A stretch of 64,000 bases of DNA from Cohnella thailandensis (lineage in GTDB: Bacteria > Bacillota > Bacilli > Paenibacillales > Paenibacillaceae), in contig NZ_JACJVQ010000003.1 in the NCBI RefSeq assembly GCF_014212135.1, positions 310,001 to 374,000 of the forward strand, read 5' to 3'. The notes beneath the pieces are model-generated. The model was not told the origin of the DNA and ran no database searches. It was given only the letters and a program-made list of their open reading frames with translations. A program made the position numbers and the translations under genes. Shown one piece after another: positions 49,035-57,789 of this stretch (position 1 is its first letter; every line of letters starts with the position of its first letter).

Positions 49035-50611
49035 AAGTGATGATAATCGACGACGAAGTGATCATCCGCACCGGCTTGTGCACCGTCATCGACTGGCAGG
49101 AGCTCGGCATGACTCTGCTGCCGCCCGCGGAGTCCGCCGAGGAAGCGCTGGAGCGCATTCCGGACGAACGCCCGGACATCGTTCTGACCGACATCCGCAT
49201 GCCGGGAATGGACGGGATTCAGCTCGCCAAGGAGATCAAAGCGCGGCTGCCGGATACCGAGATCGTCATTCTGACGGGATACGACGACTTCGGTTATGCC
49301 CAACAGGCGCTGCGCGAAGGCGTGACGGACTATTTGCTCAAGACGAGCGGTCCGGAGGAGATCATCATGGCGGCGATGAAGGCCAAGCGCAACCTGCTGG
49401 CGAAGTGGGAGGTTCTGAAGCAGGAAGCCGTGCAGGTCGCCGCGCTGCGCAATCAATGGTTCGAAGAGCTGCTCGCCGGGGGAGGCAAGCGCCAGACCGT
49501 TCCCGCTCCGGGGTTCGATCCGGTCCTGGCCTGGCTTGAAGAGAACGGAGCGGCGAAGACGGGACCGGACGGGGTGCTGCTGCCGATGCGCGTCATGATC
49601 GTCGGAGCTTCCAGGTGGGGCGACGATCGCTTCGCCGAGCTGATGCTGGAAGCCGCGGAGAGCCAGCTGCGCGAGCTGCTTCCGTGCGTGACGCTCCGCA
49701 AGGGAGACCGCATCGTCGTCGTGTTCCGCGCCGGAGAAGGCTGGTCCGAAGGGAGCCGCCTCGGCAAGGCGATTTCCCGGATGAAGGAATCGCTCAAGCG
49801 CGAGATCTTCGCGGCCGCGGGAGAGCCCGCATCGGCGCTGGCCGAGCTTCGGCGCTCTTACGAGGAGGCGGATCGGGCTTTCTCCTACCGCCTGATCTTC
49901 TCCGAAGGAGGGTTCTTCGAATCCAAAGATATGAGCGCACGCAGGGGAGGCCGCACGGTCTGCTCCGCCAAGGAAGAGAACGAGCTGTCGGCGCTGCTGA
50001 TGAACCGCGATACGGCCAAGCTGCGCGCGTGGACGAACGATCTCGTGCAGGAACGGCTTCTCGATCCGGACGCGACTCCGGCATCGGTGACGGCCTTCTT
50101 GCAATCGGTCGTGATCGCCGCCCACCGATGGCTGGACCGGGCGGGGGAGAACGCCGCGGAGGCGGCCGGCGGAGGCGTGCCCGCGTTCTCTTTCCACCCT
50201 GGAGTGAGGCTCGAGGACGAGCTGTTCAAGCTGCTGCTCGCCGTGTTGAGCGAGTTCCACGACCGCGTCGGCGCCGGGCGCTACTCTTACGTGCATCGGG
50301 CGATCGCGTATATTCGGCATCATCTCGATCGGCATCTGACCCTGCAGCAGGTGGCCGGGTTCGTGCACGTCAACCCCAACCATTTCAGCGAAGTGTTCAA
50401 GAAGGAGACTGGACAGAGCTACATGGAATTCGTCACGCGGGAACGAATGGAACGGGCCGCGAACATCCTCCTGTCCACCCAGAAGAAGATAAGCGAAGTA
50501 GCCGGGGAGGTTGGCTACGAGGACATCAAGTACTTCAGCCAGCAGTTCAAGAAGACGATGGGGCGCACGCCTTCGGAATATCGAATAATGTCAGATTACT
50601 TAACACGTTGA
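49031..50611 (+). CDS. YesN-type response regulator with AraC DNA-binding domain
   Basis: 526 residues: receiver with D54 (DIVLTDIRMPGMDGIQ) and K (DYLLKTSG), poorly conserved middle region, C-terminal AraC double HTH (QQVAGFVHVNPNHFSEVFKK ... ISEVAGEVGYEDIKYFSQQF). Paired with the kinase encoded upstream. Expected to activate the following binding-protein/permease genes, whose promoter region is the 151-bp gap. Confidence 0.92.
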   Translation: MKVMIIDDEVIIRTGLCTVIDWQELGMTLLPPAESAEEALERIPDERPDIVLTDIRMPGMDGIQLAKEIKARLPDTEIVILTGYDDFGYAQQALREGVTDYLLKTSGPEEIIMAAMKAKRNLLAKWEVLKQEAVQVAALRNQWFEELLAGGGKRQTVPAPGFDPVLAWLEENGAAKTGPDGVLLPMRVMIVGASRWGDDRFAELMLEAAESQLRELLPCVTLRKGDRIVVVFRAGEGWSEGSRLGKAISRMKESLKREIFAAAGEPASALAELRRSYEEADRAFSYRLIFSEGGFFESKDMSARRGGRTVCSAKEENELSALLMNRDTAKLRAWTNDLVQERLLDPDATPASVTAFLQSVVIAAHRWLDRAGENAAEAAGGGVPAFSFHPGVRLEDELFKLLLAVLSEFHDRVGAGRYSYVHRAIAYIRHHLDRHLTLQQVAGFVHVNPNHFSEVFKKETGQSYMEFVTRERMERAANILLSTQKKISEVAGEVGYEDIKYFSQQFKKTMGRTPSEYRIMSDYLTR

Positions 50612-50762
50612 AAACTCTTACATCGTCATTTTCCGAACTTTCTCTCCCTAAAGCGCTCACAAACTGAAGAATACCTACCATGCAACCGGAAGTCCTCCCC
50701 TACAACGGCACGGGAACGGCCCCTATACTAAAAATACATTCATGGAGGAGGGGTATCTTGAT

Positions 50763-52106
50763 ATGAGAAAAAAAACGATCGCTTTAACCGCAATGGCGTT
50801 GGCCGCGACGGCCGCGTTATCCGCTTGCGGAGACAATTCCTCTAACGGCAATACCGCAGCTCCTTCCGGTTCGTCCGGCTCCGCCGCTTCCGCCGAGAAG
50901 GTGAAGCTGTCCATCTGGCATAACTTCTCCGGCGACGATCTGCGGGCGAAGGCCGTCCGGGCTCAGATCGACAAGTTCAAGGAAGCCCACCCGGAGATCG
51001 AGCTGGACGCGCAAGCCATTCCGCCGGACGGCTATCGCCAGCGCCTGAAGACGGTAGCGGCCGCGGGCGAGATGCCCGACGTGTTCTTCACGCAATCCGG
51101 CACCTCGATCCAGGAGTTCTACGACGGCGGCCTGATCCAACCGATCACGCCTCTGCTCGACAAATATCCGGAATGGAAAAACAACTTCATGGAGGGAGCG
51201 CTCGACCGCCTGTCCTTCGACGGCCAAGTGTACGCGACTCCTCTGAGCGGCTCGGCAACCTCTTTGTTTTTCTACAACAAGTCCCTGTTCGATAAATATC
51301 AGGTGAAGGTCCCGACGACTTGGGAAGAATTGATGGCCGCGGTGAAGACGTTCAACGACAACGGAATCACTCCGATCTCGCTCGGCAACAAGGCCGCTTG
51401 GCTCGCCCAATCGAGCATCCTGTCTTCTCTCGCGGATCGCGTGACCGGCACCGATTGGTTCCTTAAGGCGTCCAGCCAGGACGGAGCGAAGTTTACCGAC
51501 CCCGAGTTCGTTCAAGCTCTGCAGCTCTTCAAGGATCTCTCCGACGCGAAGGCGTTCCAGACGGGCGCGAACAGCCTGGACAACACGCAGATGGAGCAAT
51601 ACTTCATCGAAGGCAAGGCAGCCATGATGATCGACGGCTCCTGGGCTCTGACGAACATGGCGGCAACCGGCACGCAGGAGCAGCTGGATCAAGTCGAAGT
51701 GACCGTCCTTCCTTCCGTTCCCGGCGGCAAAGGCGACCCGAACTCGATCTCCGGCGGCGCGGGCGGCGGCCTCGCTCTGAGCAAGGAAGCGACGGGCGCG
51801 AAGCTTGACGCGGCGCTGGAGCTGATCTATGCGGTCAGCGGGCCGGAAGGCATGCAGGCGATCGTCAACAGCAACTCCGTCGTCAACTACAACGTCGAGC
51901 CGGACGCATCCATCGTTACCCCGCTGTTCTACAAAGCGTTCGATCTGTTCAAGTCCGTCAAGCTGACGCCGGTGTACGACGCTTACCTGACCTCTGCCGC
52001 AGCCGACGTCATCAACAACGGCCTGCAAGACCTGCTGCTCGGCGGCAAGCCGGAGGACATCGCCCAGAAGCTTCAAGACGCGCAAGCGCAGGCTCTCAGC
52101 CAATAA
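50763..52106 (+). CDS. extracellular solute-binding lipoprotein, sugar ABC transporter
   Basis: 447 residues from ATG 50763 (GGAGGAGGGG 50744-50753). Signal peptide MRKKTIALTA-MALAATAALS-AC with lipobox C22, then a maltose-binding-protein-like family 1 fold (LSIWHNFSGDD ... GEMPDVFFTQSG ... GKAAMMIDGSWALTNM). A TATACT -10-like box lies at 50724. Binds the sugar delivered to the two permeases downstream. Smaller than the LplA-type protein of cluster A, so the two importers belong to different subfamilies. Confidence 0.93.
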   Translation: MRKKTIALTAMALAATAALSACGDNSSNGNTAAPSGSSGSAASAEKVKLSIWHNFSGDDLRAKAVRAQIDKFKEAHPEIELDAQAIPPDGYRQRLKTVAAAGEMPDVFFTQSGTSIQEFYDGGLIQPITPLLDKYPEWKNNFMEGALDRLSFDGQVYATPLSGSATSLFFYNKSLFDKYQVKVPTTWEELMAAVKTFNDNGITPISLGNKAAWLAQSSILSSLADRVTGTDWFLKASSQDGAKFTDPEFVQALQLFKDLSDAKAFQTGANSLDNTQMEQYFIEGKAAMMIDGSWALTNMAATGTQEQLDQVEVTVLPSVPGGKGDPNSISGGAGGGLALSKEATGAKLDAALELIYAVSGPEGMQAIVNSNSVVNYNVEPDASIVTPLFYKAFDLFKSVKLTPVYDAYLTSAAADVINNGLQDLLLGGKPEDIAQKLQDAQAQALSQ

Positions 52107-52120
52107 GGCAGCCTCACTAG

Positions 52121-52167
52121 CGGGAGAGAAGGAATGCGGGGAGCGAATCCGCGCCCCTTCTCTCCCG
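52121..52167 (+). promoter_or_regulatory. intercistronic stem-loop between binding-protein and permease genes
   Basis: Perfect 12-bp stem CGGGAGAGAAGG / CCTTCTCTCCCG with inner GCGG/CCGC pairing and no U-run. Such structures (as between malE and malF) keep binding-protein mRNA in excess over permease mRNA. Confidence 0.6.
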
Positions 52168-52213
52168 ACGCATCAAGACGCCCTTAAGCGCAAGCTCGGA
52201 AAGGAGGCCGGCC

Positions 52214-53083
52214 ATGACGATCTCAGGCCGTCTCAGGACGTTCATCATAATCGGGCTTCTGCCCGCCCTGCTCATTTATGCGGTGTTCGTGCTCATCCCG
52301 ATTTTCTGGTCCGCTTATTACGGATTTTTCAGCTGGAAAGGGATCGGCGCCTCCACCTTCATCGGCTTCGACAACTATGCGGAAGCGCTCCGAGACCCGA
52401 TCTTCTGGCGCGCGCTGAAGAACAACCTCATCATCGTCGTCGCTTCCATCGGCGGCCAATTGCCCATCGCGCTCGTTCTTTCTCTGATCCTGCGCAAAAG
52501 CACCCTTTTCCAAAGGTTCGTCCGTTCGGCGGTGTTCATGCCCATGGTGGTGGCGAGCGTCGTCATCGGCATGATCTGGGGGTACATCTACCATCCTCAG
52601 ATCGGCATTCTGAATTTCATCCTCGATACGTTCGGCCTCGAATCTTGGATTCGGGACTGGCTGGGCGATCCCGGCATTAACATGTACTCCGTCAGCGTCC
52701 CGGTGATCTGGGCGAATATCGGCCCTTACCTGATTCTATTTATCTCGGCGATCCAGAACATCTCGTCCGAGATCGAGGACGCCGCCAAGATCGACGGGGC
52801 CGTAGGCGGCAAGTGGCTCTACCTGATCGTCATTCCGATGATCTGGGACACGATCAAGGTGGCGATCGTGCTTTGCATCTCGGGCAGCCTCAAGGCCTTC
52901 GACCTCATCTTCGTGATGACGGGAGGCGGTCCGGCCCAATCGACCGAGCTGCTCGCTACTTATATGTACAACAATACCTTCGAAGTTTTCCGCTACGGCT
53001 ACGGCTCCGCGGTTTCTACCTTGATTATCGTCATCAGCATGATCCTGGTGCTCGGCAGCCAGCTGCTCATGCGACGCAAGTAA
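52214..53083 (+). CDS. carbohydrate ABC transporter permease, MalF/UgpA type
   Basis: 289 residues, six membrane helices, coupling loop EDAAKIDGAVGGKWLYLIVI, start FIIIGLLPALLIYAVFVLIP. GGAAAGGAGG gives a strong ribosome binding site. First channel subunit of the cluster B importer; as in cluster A no dedicated ATPase gene is present, so a shared MsmX-like ATPase is expected. Confidence 0.93.
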   Translation: MTISGRLRTFIIIGLLPALLIYAVFVLIPIFWSAYYGFFSWKGIGASTFIGFDNYAEALRDPIFWRALKNNLIIVVASIGGQLPIALVLSLILRKSTLFQRFVRSAVFMPMVVASVVIGMIWGYIYHPQIGILNFILDTFGLESWIRDWLGDPGINMYSVSVPVIWANIGPYLILFISAIQNISSEIEDAAKIDGAVGGKWLYLIVIPMIWDTIKVAIVLCISGSLKAFDLIFVMTGGGPAQSTELLATYMYNNTFEVFRYGYGSAVSTLIIVISMILVLGSQLLMRRK

Positions 53084-53136
53084 GACGGAACGGCGGCTGC
53101 GACTAGGGCCGCCCCTCCGAGAAAGAGAGGACCGAC

Positions 53137-54021
53137 ATGAAGATAACGACCGACGGCGGCCTGGCCCTCGATGCGGACCGCGCCCCTCTCTCCCGCTTCC
53201 TCAAGCCGAAGTGGTCGTGGATCGGGAACGTTCTGCTTCTCGTTTACGCGCTGCTGACGCTGTATCCGCTCGTTTGGCTGTTCATCAGCTCGTTCAAGAC
53301 CAACCAGGAGTTCTTCGGCAAGCCGTTCGCCCTGCCGACGACCTGGAATTTCGACAATTACAAGCGAGCGTGGGAGATCGCCGATCTCGGCACCGCGTTC
53401 GTCAACTCCGTGATTGTCACCGTAAGCTCGATCGTCTTGACGCTGTTTCTCGGAACTCTGACGGCTTACATCCTTTCGCGCCTGGAGTTTCGCTTCAAGG
53501 GGATTCTCATGTCGCTGTTCGTCATCGGCATGCTCATCCCGATCCACAGCACGCTCGTTCCCTTGTTCATCATGATGAACAAGATCGGCATCCTGGACAC
53601 GTACGCCTCGCTCGTTCTGCCTTACACGGCTTTCGAGCTGCCCGTCGCCATCTTCGTCGTGGCCGCCTACCTGACCTCGGTGCCGAAGGATCTCGAGGAA
53701 GCGGCCATGATCGACGGCAACGGCTACTGGGGCACGTTCTTCCGCATCATCATGCCGCTTGCCGTTCCGGCGATGGCTACCGTCTTCATCCTTGGCTTCC
53801 TGAGATTCTGGAACGACTTCGCCTTCGCCCTCGTGTTCATCAACGACCAGTCGCTGAAGACGCTGCCGCTCAGCCTGTCGATCTTCTCCGACGGGTACGG
53901 CACCGACTACAGCCTGACGACCGCCGCCATGGCGATCGCCGTCATCCCGACCATCATCGTCTACTTGATCTTCCAAGAGCAGATCATGAAGGGAATGGTC
54001 GCCGGGTCGGTGAAAGGGTAA
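53137..54021 (+). CDS. carbohydrate ABC transporter permease, MalG/UgpE type
   Basis: 294 residues, six membrane helices. LLVYALLTLYPLVWLFISSF at the start, coupling loop EEAAMIDGNGYWGTFFRIIM, and the C-terminal MKGMVAGSVKG that is characteristic of this subunit. Second channel subunit of the importer; ends cluster B. Confidence 0.93.
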   Translation: MKITTDGGLALDADRAPLSRFLKPKWSWIGNVLLLVYALLTLYPLVWLFISSFKTNQEFFGKPFALPTTWNFDNYKRAWEIADLGTAFVNSVIVTVSSIVLTLFLGTLTAYILSRLEFRFKGILMSLFVIGMLIPIHSTLVPLFIMMNKIGILDTYASLVLPYTAFELPVAIFVVAAYLTSVPKDLEEAAMIDGNGYWGTFFRIIMPLAVPAMATVFILGFLRFWNDFAFALVFINDQSLKTLPLSLSIFSDGYGTDYSLTTAAMAIAVIPTIIVYLIFQEQIMKGMVAGSVKG

Positions 54022-54036
54022 ATCGACGCCATAGCG

Positions 54037-54072
54037 AAGGGCCGAACCGCGGCATGCGGTCCGGCCCTCTTG
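54037..54072 (+). terminator. terminator of the cluster B importer operon
   Basis: AGGGCCG-AACCGC / GCGGT-CCGGCCCT stem with TCTTGCCTCTT tail. Confidence 0.75.
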
Positions 54073-54076
54073 CCTC

Positions 54077-54484
54077 TTATCTTCTCCGCTTGCGGATCGC
54101 CAGCGCGACTAGCTCGGCCACGATCCCGAGCGCCAACCCTGCCATCGATAGCTCCAGGAAGGTCAGCAGACTGACCAGATCCTCCCACCCGTCCGCATCC
54201 TTTGTGACGTAGAAGACCATGGCAAGCAAACCCGCCAGCACGCCTGCCGCGAATGCAAGCGACAGAAGCCTTGCTCCGAGCCATCCCGCCAAGGCGGACA
54301 CCAGCGCCAGCGCGCCTCCTAGCAGAACGAAGCGGAACGCGAGAGCGAAGGTGAATACTTGTCCGAGGATGCCGAAACGGATCGTCATTAGAAGCGCGGA
54401 GTAGAGAACCAGCCCGCACGCTCCCCAGAGGAGCCATTTGCCGCTGCGCGCCGCCGGAATCCCGATTTTCCTCCTTGCTGCCAT
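54077..54484 (-). CDS. small four-helix membrane protein, unknown
   Basis: 135 residues. After a basic N-terminus it has four hydrophobic helices (WLLWGACGLVLYSALLM, FRFVLLGGALALVSALAGWL, LSLAFAAGVLAGLLAMVFYV, LSMAGLALGIVAELVALAI) and a KRRR tail. Start ATG 54484 with GGAGGGGG upstream. No recognised family. The stretch after it (54485-54591) contains only a GC-rich imperfect hairpin at 54529-54570. Confidence 0.7.
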   Translation of the reverse strand: MAARRKIGIPAARSGKWLLWGACGLVLYSALLMTIRFGILGQVFTFALAFRFVLLGGALALVSALAGWLGARLLSLAFAAGVLAGLLAMVFYVTKDADGWEDLVSLLTFLELSMAGLALGIVAELVALAIRKRRR

Positions 54485-54591
54485 AGCCCCATTCCCCCTC
54501 CTATAGGAATCTTCTTCCGCGATTGCAACGAAGGCTCCCGCCGTTCCTTGGCGGAACGGGCGAGAGCCTCCTCAGCTTTTCAATATAAATC

Positions 54592-55710
54592 TTACAGTCC
54601 GGACTCGGTCTCGAACTCGGTTCCGAGATCCTCGCCCATGTAGCCGCCGAACATAGCCATAAGGTCTTCCATAGGAACGATATCTTCGGCCTTAGGCTCG
54701 CCGTATTCGAACTTCGGGTCGGCATTGATGTCGGACATCTGGGACACGACCTTGATCGTACCGCTGCCGGATTGACCGTTATCCTCGATCTCGGCCTTCA
54801 CGACCATATCGGTGTAGCTGGCGTAGCCTTTGTCGTCGATGCCGAAGTTGGCTACGGCGTCCAGCGACTTGACCGCGCTGTTGAACTCTGTCATCGCGTC
54901 CTTCACGTCGGCGTCCGTCGTCTCTTCCAGCGACTTCTTCGCCTCGTCCAGATCTCCCGTCTCCAGCTGCAGCATGTTGCGGTACTCTTCGTTAGAGGCC
55001 AGCAGCTCGATGACTTCCGGAGCGATATCCTTGATGATCGTGTTGACGAGCGGCTCGACTTGATCCTGCGTCACGTGAAGCTGAACGACGCTCTTCACGC
55101 CGGCGTCGGACGGGATTCCCGCATCCTTGACGCTCTTGCTGGACAGATAAGTCTTCTCGTCGATGTGCTTAAAGACGATCGCGTAAAGGTCGTTAGCGAA
55201 CTTCGTCAGCAGACCGACGTCCATCGTGGACGGAATTTCCGTGCCTTGCTGCTCCGCGAGCTCCTTCAGATCGAATTCGACGAACTTGTCGACGATGTCT
55301 TCCGGAAGGCCGAGCATCGGAATATTCGGAACCTTGAGCCACATCTTCTCTTCCGTCATGACGATCGGAATCTGGAAGGACATCGCCAGATCGCCGCTGA
55401 TGCTGATCTTCATGTTCAGCTCGACCATCATCGGATCGGCGCGGTACGCGCCCGTCCAGCTAAGCTCCGCGTTCTGCAGAAGGCCCAGGGCGCCCGCGGC
55501 TCCCTCTTCCTGCATGACTTCCTCCGGAAGATTCAGGTCCTGGATGGCCAAGCTTCCCTTTAATCCGTATGATTTAATCTCCGCCGACTTCTCCATGGAG
55601 TCGAGCAGCTTCTCCGACGCCGACTTCGAATCGCTGCTGCAGGCAGACAAAACGAATGCAATCGATAATACCAAAGACAGGACTAGCGCAAACCTTCTCT
55701 TCAAAATCAT
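54592..55710 (-). CDS. lipoprotein of unknown function (DUF6612/LppX-like shape)
   Basis: 372 residues. Signal peptide MILKRRFALV-LSLVLSIAFV-LSAC with lipobox C24, Ser-rich linker, then a mature domain with the pattern LLDSMEKSAEIKSYGLKGSL ... ISGDLAMSFQIPIVMTEEKM and an acidic C-terminus. The layout (lipoprotein with repeated sheet-forming segments, 'KSY-hydrophobic strand' opening) resembles the uncharacterised Bacillota lipoproteins grouped with LppX/LolA-like folds; that link is tentative. Anchored to the outer face of the membrane. GAGGGGGAGAA precedes the ATG. Confidence 0.8.
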   Translation of the reverse strand: MILKRRFALVLSLVLSIAFVLSACSSDSKSASEKLLDSMEKSAEIKSYGLKGSLAIQDLNLPEEVMQEEGAAGALGLLQNAELSWTGAYRADPMMVELNMKISISGDLAMSFQIPIVMTEEKMWLKVPNIPMLGLPEDIVDKFVEFDLKELAEQQGTEIPSTMDVGLLTKFANDLYAIVFKHIDEKTYLSSKSVKDAGIPSDAGVKSVVQLHVTQDQVEPLVNTIIKDIAPEVIELLASNEEYRNMLQLETGDLDEAKKSLEETTDADVKDAMTEFNSAVKSLDAVANFGIDDKGYASYTDMVVKAEIEDNGQSGSGTIKVVSQMSDINADPKFEYGEPKAEDIVPMEDLMAMFGGYMGEDLGTEFETESGL

Positions 55711-55851
55711 TTCTCCCCCTCGTGTTTAAAACCGAATCAAAGGTGATTCAATCTAATTAATGCAGGTTAATTGTAGCTTAACGCCCTGCAAGGGGGAAGA
55801 GTTTTTACCTAAAAATACGCTAAACGTCCTAGAAAAATACAAGGCCGAACG

Positions 55852-56763
55852 TTAATGGATGTCCTTCTTCTTGAATCTTCCTCCGCGCACGTCATGGATA
55901 TTGCCGACCGCGAGGAACGCGTTCTCGTCCATTTCCGTGACGATGGATTTGAGCTTCGCTTCTTCCATACGGGTAACGACCGTGAAGATGACCTGCTTCG
56001 TGTCTCCGGAATAGCCGCCTTCCCCGTTGAGGTAAGTGACGCCGCGTCCGAGACGGCTGACGATCGCTTCGCCGATCTCGCGGTAATGCTCGCTGATGAC
56101 CCAGATCGACTTCGATTCGTCGAAGCCTTCGATCGTCAGATCCATGACCTTAAAAGCGATAAAGTAAGCGATAAGGGAGAACATCGCGTTATCCCAGCCA
56201 TAAACGAGACCCGCGCTTCCGAGAATGAACAGGTTGATGAACATGACCATTTGGCCTACGGAGAACGGGGTTTTTTTGCTGACCATGATCGCAACGGTCT
56301 CCGTGCCGTCCGTCGTGCCTCCGGTGCGAATGACGATTCCGACTCCGATGCCGAGCAGAATGCCTCCGAACACGGTCGCGAGCAAGGTTTCGTCCGTGAA
56401 CGGTTCGACATGATGAAGAAGAGCGGTGGTAACGGATAGAGTAATGACGCCTAATAACGTAGATAACGCGAAGGTTTTGCCGATGGACTTATAACCGATG
56501 ATTAAGAACGGAAGGTTGAACAGAAACAGGAACACGCCGAGAGGCCAATGAGTCAAATGAGCGGTCATGATGGAAATGCCGGTTATCCCGCCGTCAATGA
56601 TATTGTTGGGGATAAGGAAGATCTCCAGAGCGACGCCTGCGAGGACGGCTCCGAACATAATGAGCACGATTCGGGTAACGATTTCCAGCGCGGATAGCCG
56701 AGTGTGCTGGATCGGCTTGGCTTGGACTTGGGCGGCGGATTGAACAGGTTGCGGACTGGTCAT
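55852..56763 (-). CDS. YitT family membrane protein (DUF161 + DUF2179)
   Basis: 303 residues from ATG 56763 (AGGAGG 5 bp upstream). Five to six membrane helices in the first two thirds (FGAVLAGVALEIFLIPNNII-DGGITGIS is the family hallmark; later GILLGIGVGIVIRTGGTTDG), then a cytoplasmic DUF2179 domain about 215-300 (KQVIFTVVTRMEEAKLKSIV ... NIHDVRGGRFKK). Function of the family is not settled. It has a good promoter of its own at 56796-56824. Confidence 0.92.
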   Translation of the reverse strand: MTSPQPVQSAAQVQAKPIQHTRLSALEIVTRIVLIMFGAVLAGVALEIFLIPNNIIDGGITGISIMTAHLTHWPLGVFLFLFNLPFLIIGYKSIGKTFALSTLLGVITLSVTTALLHHVEPFTDETLLATVFGGILLGIGVGIVIRTGGTTDGTETVAIMVSKKTPFSVGQMVMFINLFILGSAGLVYGWDNAMFSLIAYFIAFKVMDLTIEGFDESKSIWVISEHYREIGEAIVSRLGRGVTYLNGEGGYSGDTKQVIFTVVTRMEEAKLKSIVTEMDENAFLAVGNIHDVRGGRFKKKDIH

Positions 56764-56795
56764 AGGCACCTCCTAAAAAAGGGATATTTCTTTCT

Positions 56796-56824
56796 ATTAT
56801 AACAGTGTATTCGTTAGCGGTCTA
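56796..56824 (-). promoter_or_regulatory. sigma-A promoter of the YitT gene
   Basis: On the minus strand TAGACC (56819-56824), 17-bp spacer, TATAAT (56796-56801), 33 bp before the start codon. Confidence 0.65.
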
Positions 56825-56889
56825 ATGAAAGCGATTGCATATGGCAAGAAACCCTTCCATGGCTTCCTAAAACGTTTGCAAACGCAATA

Positions 56890-56929
56890 AAACCGTCTCC
56901 GCAGATAAGGATCTGCAGGAAACGGTTTG
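56890..56929 (-). terminator. terminator of the sspP-like gene
   Basis: On the minus strand AAACCGTTTCCT-GCAGAT / ATCTGC-GGAGACGGTTTT stem with loop CCTT, followed by ATT; 30 bp after the stop. Confidence 0.65.
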
Positions 56930-56958
56930 GTGCGGTAAGGCTCTTATACGGCTCGGCT

Positions 56959-57117
56959 TCAGCCCTCGGGATTATTATGGCTTACGTGGTTATGAGTCTT
57001 GACCTTCTTGGAGCCGGAGAGCGGCTCGTTCGGCTGACGATTCCGGCCTTGGCGCTTGTCATGTCCGTGCTCCGACTGCGGGTCCCCGGTGCTTATCGAA
57101 TAGTTTCTCGGTTTCAT
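56959..57117 (-). CDS. sspP: small acid-soluble spore protein P (SspP) family
   Basis: 52 residues: MKPRNYSISTGDPQSEHGHD, then RQPNEPLSGSKKVKTHNHVS and HNNPEG. The block EPLSGSKKVK-x-x-NH is the conserved core of SspP, a minor small acid-soluble spore protein of about 48 residues. GAGGGGTG precedes ATG 57117. Expected to be made in the forespore. Two further small minus-strand genes lie just upstream. Confidence 0.82.
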   Translation of the reverse strand: MKPRNYSISTGDPQSEHGHDKRQGRNRQPNEPLSGSKKVKTHNHVSHNNPEG

Positions 57118-57138
57118 GGCGCACCCCTCTGCGGCAGA

Positions 57139-57318
57139 TTAAGTTGTTCTAAAATGATGCAGGTCCGTCGTCTCGTCGTGATTAAGGGCGTCTTGATGGC
57201 GGCGGTCATTCGTCTGCTGTTGCTGCTGCTGGGCTTGGTGGCTGTTGACGGGATTGCGCGCCAGATCCTCGACGACGTTGCTTAGGTTTTTGTCCGGCAT
57301 GCCGTTCTTGTTCGCCAT
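57139..57318 (-). CDS. small hydrophilic protein, unknown, probably spore-associated
   Basis: 59 residues from ATG 57318 with AGGGAGGG upstream: MANKNGMPDKNLSNVVEDLA, then a Gln-run (NSHQAQQQQQQTND) and a His/Asp-rich tail. Completely polar. Not recognised. It lies 21 bp upstream of the sspP-like gene and 16 bp downstream of the 115-residue gene on the same strand, so the three may be one transcript; small Gln/Asn-rich proteins of this kind are frequent in spores. Confidence 0.65.
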   Translation of the reverse strand: MANKNGMPDKNLSNVVEDLARNPVNSHQAQQQQQQTNDRRHQDALNHDETTDLHHFRTT

Positions 57319-57334
57319 GAGTCGGCACCCTCCC

Positions 57335-57682
57335 TTATGCGTGGGTAAAATGATGCAAAGCCTGTGCGGTTTCATGCAAATGGCGACGATAGTCCGCGAT
57401 CAGCTCCTGCATGACGTCGGTTCGCTCGTCGACGGATTGCCCGTCCTTCTCCACGTCGGAGAGCTGGATATCGATCTCCCGGCTGTCGACGTATTTGACG
57501 GAGAAGTCGAATTCAAGCATCTGCCTGCCGGCGGTTTGAATGTGGACCAAGAGCGTATCCGAATGCTTCTCGTCCTCAAGAACGCTAGCCGTATCTCCGT
57601 TGCTTAGCCGCTCGGAAAGCGTCTCTCTCCACGCTTGCGCAAGATCCGCCTGTGGAACGGCGAGTTTGTCGTTGCTTGACAT
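57335..57682 (-). CDS. small soluble protein, unknown
   Basis: 115 residues from ATG 57682 (CGGAGGTG 9 bp upstream; the open frame up to 57730 lacks a start signal). Segments: LAQAWRETLSERLSNGDTAS, VHIQTAGRQMLEFDFSVKYV, DSREIDIQLSDVEKDGQSVD and a helical C-terminus ELIADYRRHLHETAQALHHF. The alternation suggests a small alpha/beta fold. I do not recognise the family. Upstream of it lies the tandem array and tRNA-Ser. Confidence 0.72.
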   Translation of the reverse strand: MSSNDKLAVPQADLAQAWRETLSERLSNGDTASVLEDEKHSDTLLVHIQTAGRQMLEFDFSVKYVDSREIDIQLSDVEKDGQSVDERTDVMQELIADYRRHLHETAQALHHFTHA

Positions 57683-57789
57683 GCTTAACACCTCCGCTCC
57701 GTTAGCTTGGCCCGGGCGTTCTCTCTTCATTCAAGGCGAGACTTGGCGGAAAATGAAAAACCGATCCTCGTTCGGATCGGTTGTTGTTG

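Noticed and set aside
56873..56884. Perfect palindrome CGTTTGCAAACG between the YitT and sspP-like genes
   Set aside because: Resembles a LacI/PurR-type operator but has a GC rather than CG centre, is 110 bp upstream of YitT and far from its -35, and no regulator nearby suggests a role; kept only as a note.
57572..57730. N-terminal extension of the 115-residue protein to 57730
   Set aside because: CGGAGGTG directly before ATG 57682 marks the start; the extension lacks its own ribosome binding site.
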